From positions 1-6,981 of the forward strand of contig JAKJAB010000183.1 in assembly GCA_022707725.1 (NCBI GenBank): a stretch of DNA of 6,981 nt, given 5' to 3'. A program made the position numbers and the translations under genes. Within the stretch, counting starts at the first letter, position 1, and every line of letters starts with the position of its first letter. Origin of the DNA: Chloroflexota bacterium. Lineage in GTDB: Bacteria > Chloroflexota > Anaerolineae > B4-G1 > SLSP01. Below the pieces are notes generated by a model that worked only from the letters and a program-made list of their open reading frames with translations, had not been told where the DNA came from and ran no database searches. This document shows positions 5,910 to 6,981 of this stretch, piece after piece.

Positions 5910-6914
5910 TTACGAATCTCGCAAAACCACCGGCAGGTAAATCCAGTGCTGCTCTACCTCCGGTTCCGCGAACTGAAGCTCAATCCCCCCTACCAACTCG
6001 CCGTCAACGTAACCCTCCACATCGATGGTGGGGACGCTGCCCGAAGCCTGCTGGATCGCGTAGATGGCCTGCATTCCATACGCTGCCAGAGATTGGGAGG
6101 AGCACGGTATCACTACCGTCACCGTGAGAATACCGTTACCCCATGGCGCAAGTTCCAGGGTGGGACTGGGCGTTATGGTGATCTGCCAACTGGCAGGCAC
6201 GTTGAACGTGATCAGGCCGACGTCCACCGTAGCGGTGAACGGCGAATCGTTGTAGATCGTGACGGTGAAGACCCGAGTCTGATTGCACGGCGGGCGCTCG
6301 GTCACATCGACATTGCGCTGGCTGCGCTGCGGCTCGTACACGTCCTCTAGGTCGCTGAGCCAGACCTGGACACACTGAGGTCCCGCCAGCGTGGGCGTCC
6401 ACGTCACGGTTGCCGTCTGCGTCATCTCCGGGAAGAGGGTGAGTGAGCGGGTATACGGCACCATGCCGGTCGTCGTGAAGGGGATGCCCATCCCGAAGTG
6501 CGCCCAGCCGAACTTCAGGTCTACGGTCATCGTCGTGCCGCTGGTGTTTTGGACCACGGCGCTGACGAGCGAATCCACACCCACTTGCGAAGGGTAAGGT
6601 TCGATGATGATCTCCGATTCGGCGTAGCCCTTTTCGTGCGGCTTGTGGATCGGCACCGGCGGGCGGTCGAGTTTGCGGAATCCGCCGATCAACTCGCCCT
6701 CAACGAAAGCTTCCACGTCCGCGATGACGTCGCCATCCGGCGGCAGGTTAGCGGGTGGCGTCACCGCCATCGACGCGCCGCTCTGCCCCGGCATCGTCGA
6801 GTAGAGCTGTGCTTCGAGAATCGCGTACCATCCGGCGTCGAACAGGTCCAACAACCTCAACAACGCCAGCTTGATGCCGAACGCAGGGACGAGCATAAAC
6901 GCAGGGAACAACAC
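5910..6914 (-). CDS. Extracellular beta-rich repeat protein with Chloroflexota-type C-terminal tail; 5' end uncertain
   Basis: I do not recognise a function. The 334-residue frame has a hydrophobic N-terminal stretch (about 1-25), then two beta-rich, Ig/CARDB-like regions, about 100-205 (with VVQNTSGTTMTVDLKF) and 210-270 (with TVTIYNDSPFTATVDV). The sequence DVEAFVEGELIGGF (66-79) recurs as DVEGYVDGELVGGI (298-311), marking an internal duplication. Cys pairs are C181/C210 and C271. The C-terminus IYLPVVLRDS has the IYLPVV tail I associate with exported Chloroflexota proteins. The start is doubtful: GTG at 6914, TTG at 6911 and ATG at 6896 all lack a ribosome binding site, and the frame continues upstream to a TGA at 6963-6965. 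The N-terminus is not a convincing signal peptide, so the gene may be frameshifted or shortened relative to a longer repeat protein extending past the window edge. It converges on the lipoprotein gene. An adhesin-like surface role is only a guess. Confidence 0.62.
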   Translation of the reverse strand: MLFPAFMLVPAFGIKLALLRLLDLFDAGWYAILEAQLYSTMPGQSGASMAVTPPANLPPDGDVIADVEAFVEGELIGGFRKLDRPPVPIHKPHEKGYAESEIIIEPYPSQVGVDSLVSAVVQNTSGTTMTVDLKFGWAHFGMGIPFTTTGMVPYTRSLTLFPEMTQTATVTWTPTLAGPQCVQVWLSDLEDVYEPQRSQRNVDVTERPPCNQTRVFTVTIYNDSPFTATVDVGLITFNVPASWQITITPSPTLELAPWGNGILTVTVVIPCSSQSLAAYGMQAIYAIQQASGSVPTIDVEGYVDGELVGGIELQFAEPEVEQHWIYLPVVLRDS

Positions 6915-6981
6915 CAGCTTGACGGCGGCGCTGAGCCGTAGATAACCTTTGATCGTAACTGTTCAGGTGGGGCGCACTTTT

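Noticed and set aside
6498..6941. 147-codon plus-strand frame opposite the repeat protein
   Set aside because: Arg/His/Gln-rich translation of low complexity; the minus strand gives a beta-rich duplicated protein with a meaningful C-terminal tail.
1..6981. CRISPR array, tRNA, rRNA, insertion sequence or transposase
   Set aside because: No regularly spaced direct repeats, no cloverleaf or rRNA-like segment and no transposase-like reading frame were seen in the window.

Overview
The window reads as part of a cell-surface polysaccharide locus from a GC-rich bacterium, most likely a member of the Chloroflexota (Anaerolineae/Caldilineae-like). The taxonomic hint comes from three things: the secreted protein at the right end finishes with the C-terminal sequence IYLPVVLR, a tail I associate with exported Chloroflexota proteins; the lipoprotein has a long Pro/Thr-rich linker typical of that group; and the exporter and glycosidases are of types often seen together there. 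This is inference from sequence alone, with no database search.

Layout, left to right. (1) Positions 1-1058, + strand: the C-terminal three quarters of a multi-spanning membrane protein resembling PelG, the exopolysaccharide transporter of the Pel system; its 5' end is outside the window. (2) Positions 1101-3954, + strand: three sugar-nucleotide genes. These are a LegB/Gmd-type NDP-sugar 4,6-dehydratase, an NTP:sugar-1-phosphate nucleotidyltransferase and an Rmd-like 4-keto-6-deoxy-sugar reductase. The last two are separated by one base. A 150-bp gap rich in inverted repeats separates the first from the second. (3) Positions 3951-4697, - strand: a GH114-like putative glycosidase without a signal peptide, whose stop overlaps the reductase stop tail to tail by 4 bp. 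(4) Positions 4698-4819: a divergent intergenic region with two near-identical hairpins in inverted orientation. (5) Positions 4820-5851, + strand: a second GH114/TM1410-like putative glycosidase, this one a lipoprotein. (6) Positions 5858-5890: a terminator-like hairpin between convergent genes. (7) Positions 5910-6914, - strand: an extracellular beta-rich repeat protein with an uncertain 5' end.

Working model (inference): the three enzymes turn a sugar 1-phosphate into an NDP-6-deoxyhexose, which a glycosyltransferase outside the window could use for a polymer exported by the PelG-like protein. The GH114-like proteins would trim or release that polymer. GH114 is the endo-alpha-1,4-polygalactosaminidase family, and the PelA hydrolase of true Pel systems cleaves a galactosaminogalactan, so PelG-like plus GH114-like genes suggest a Pel-related system. 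Two points differ from classical pel operons: the nearby sugar genes point to a 6-deoxy sugar rather than GalNAc, and there are two divergent hydrolase paralogues, only one of them exported.
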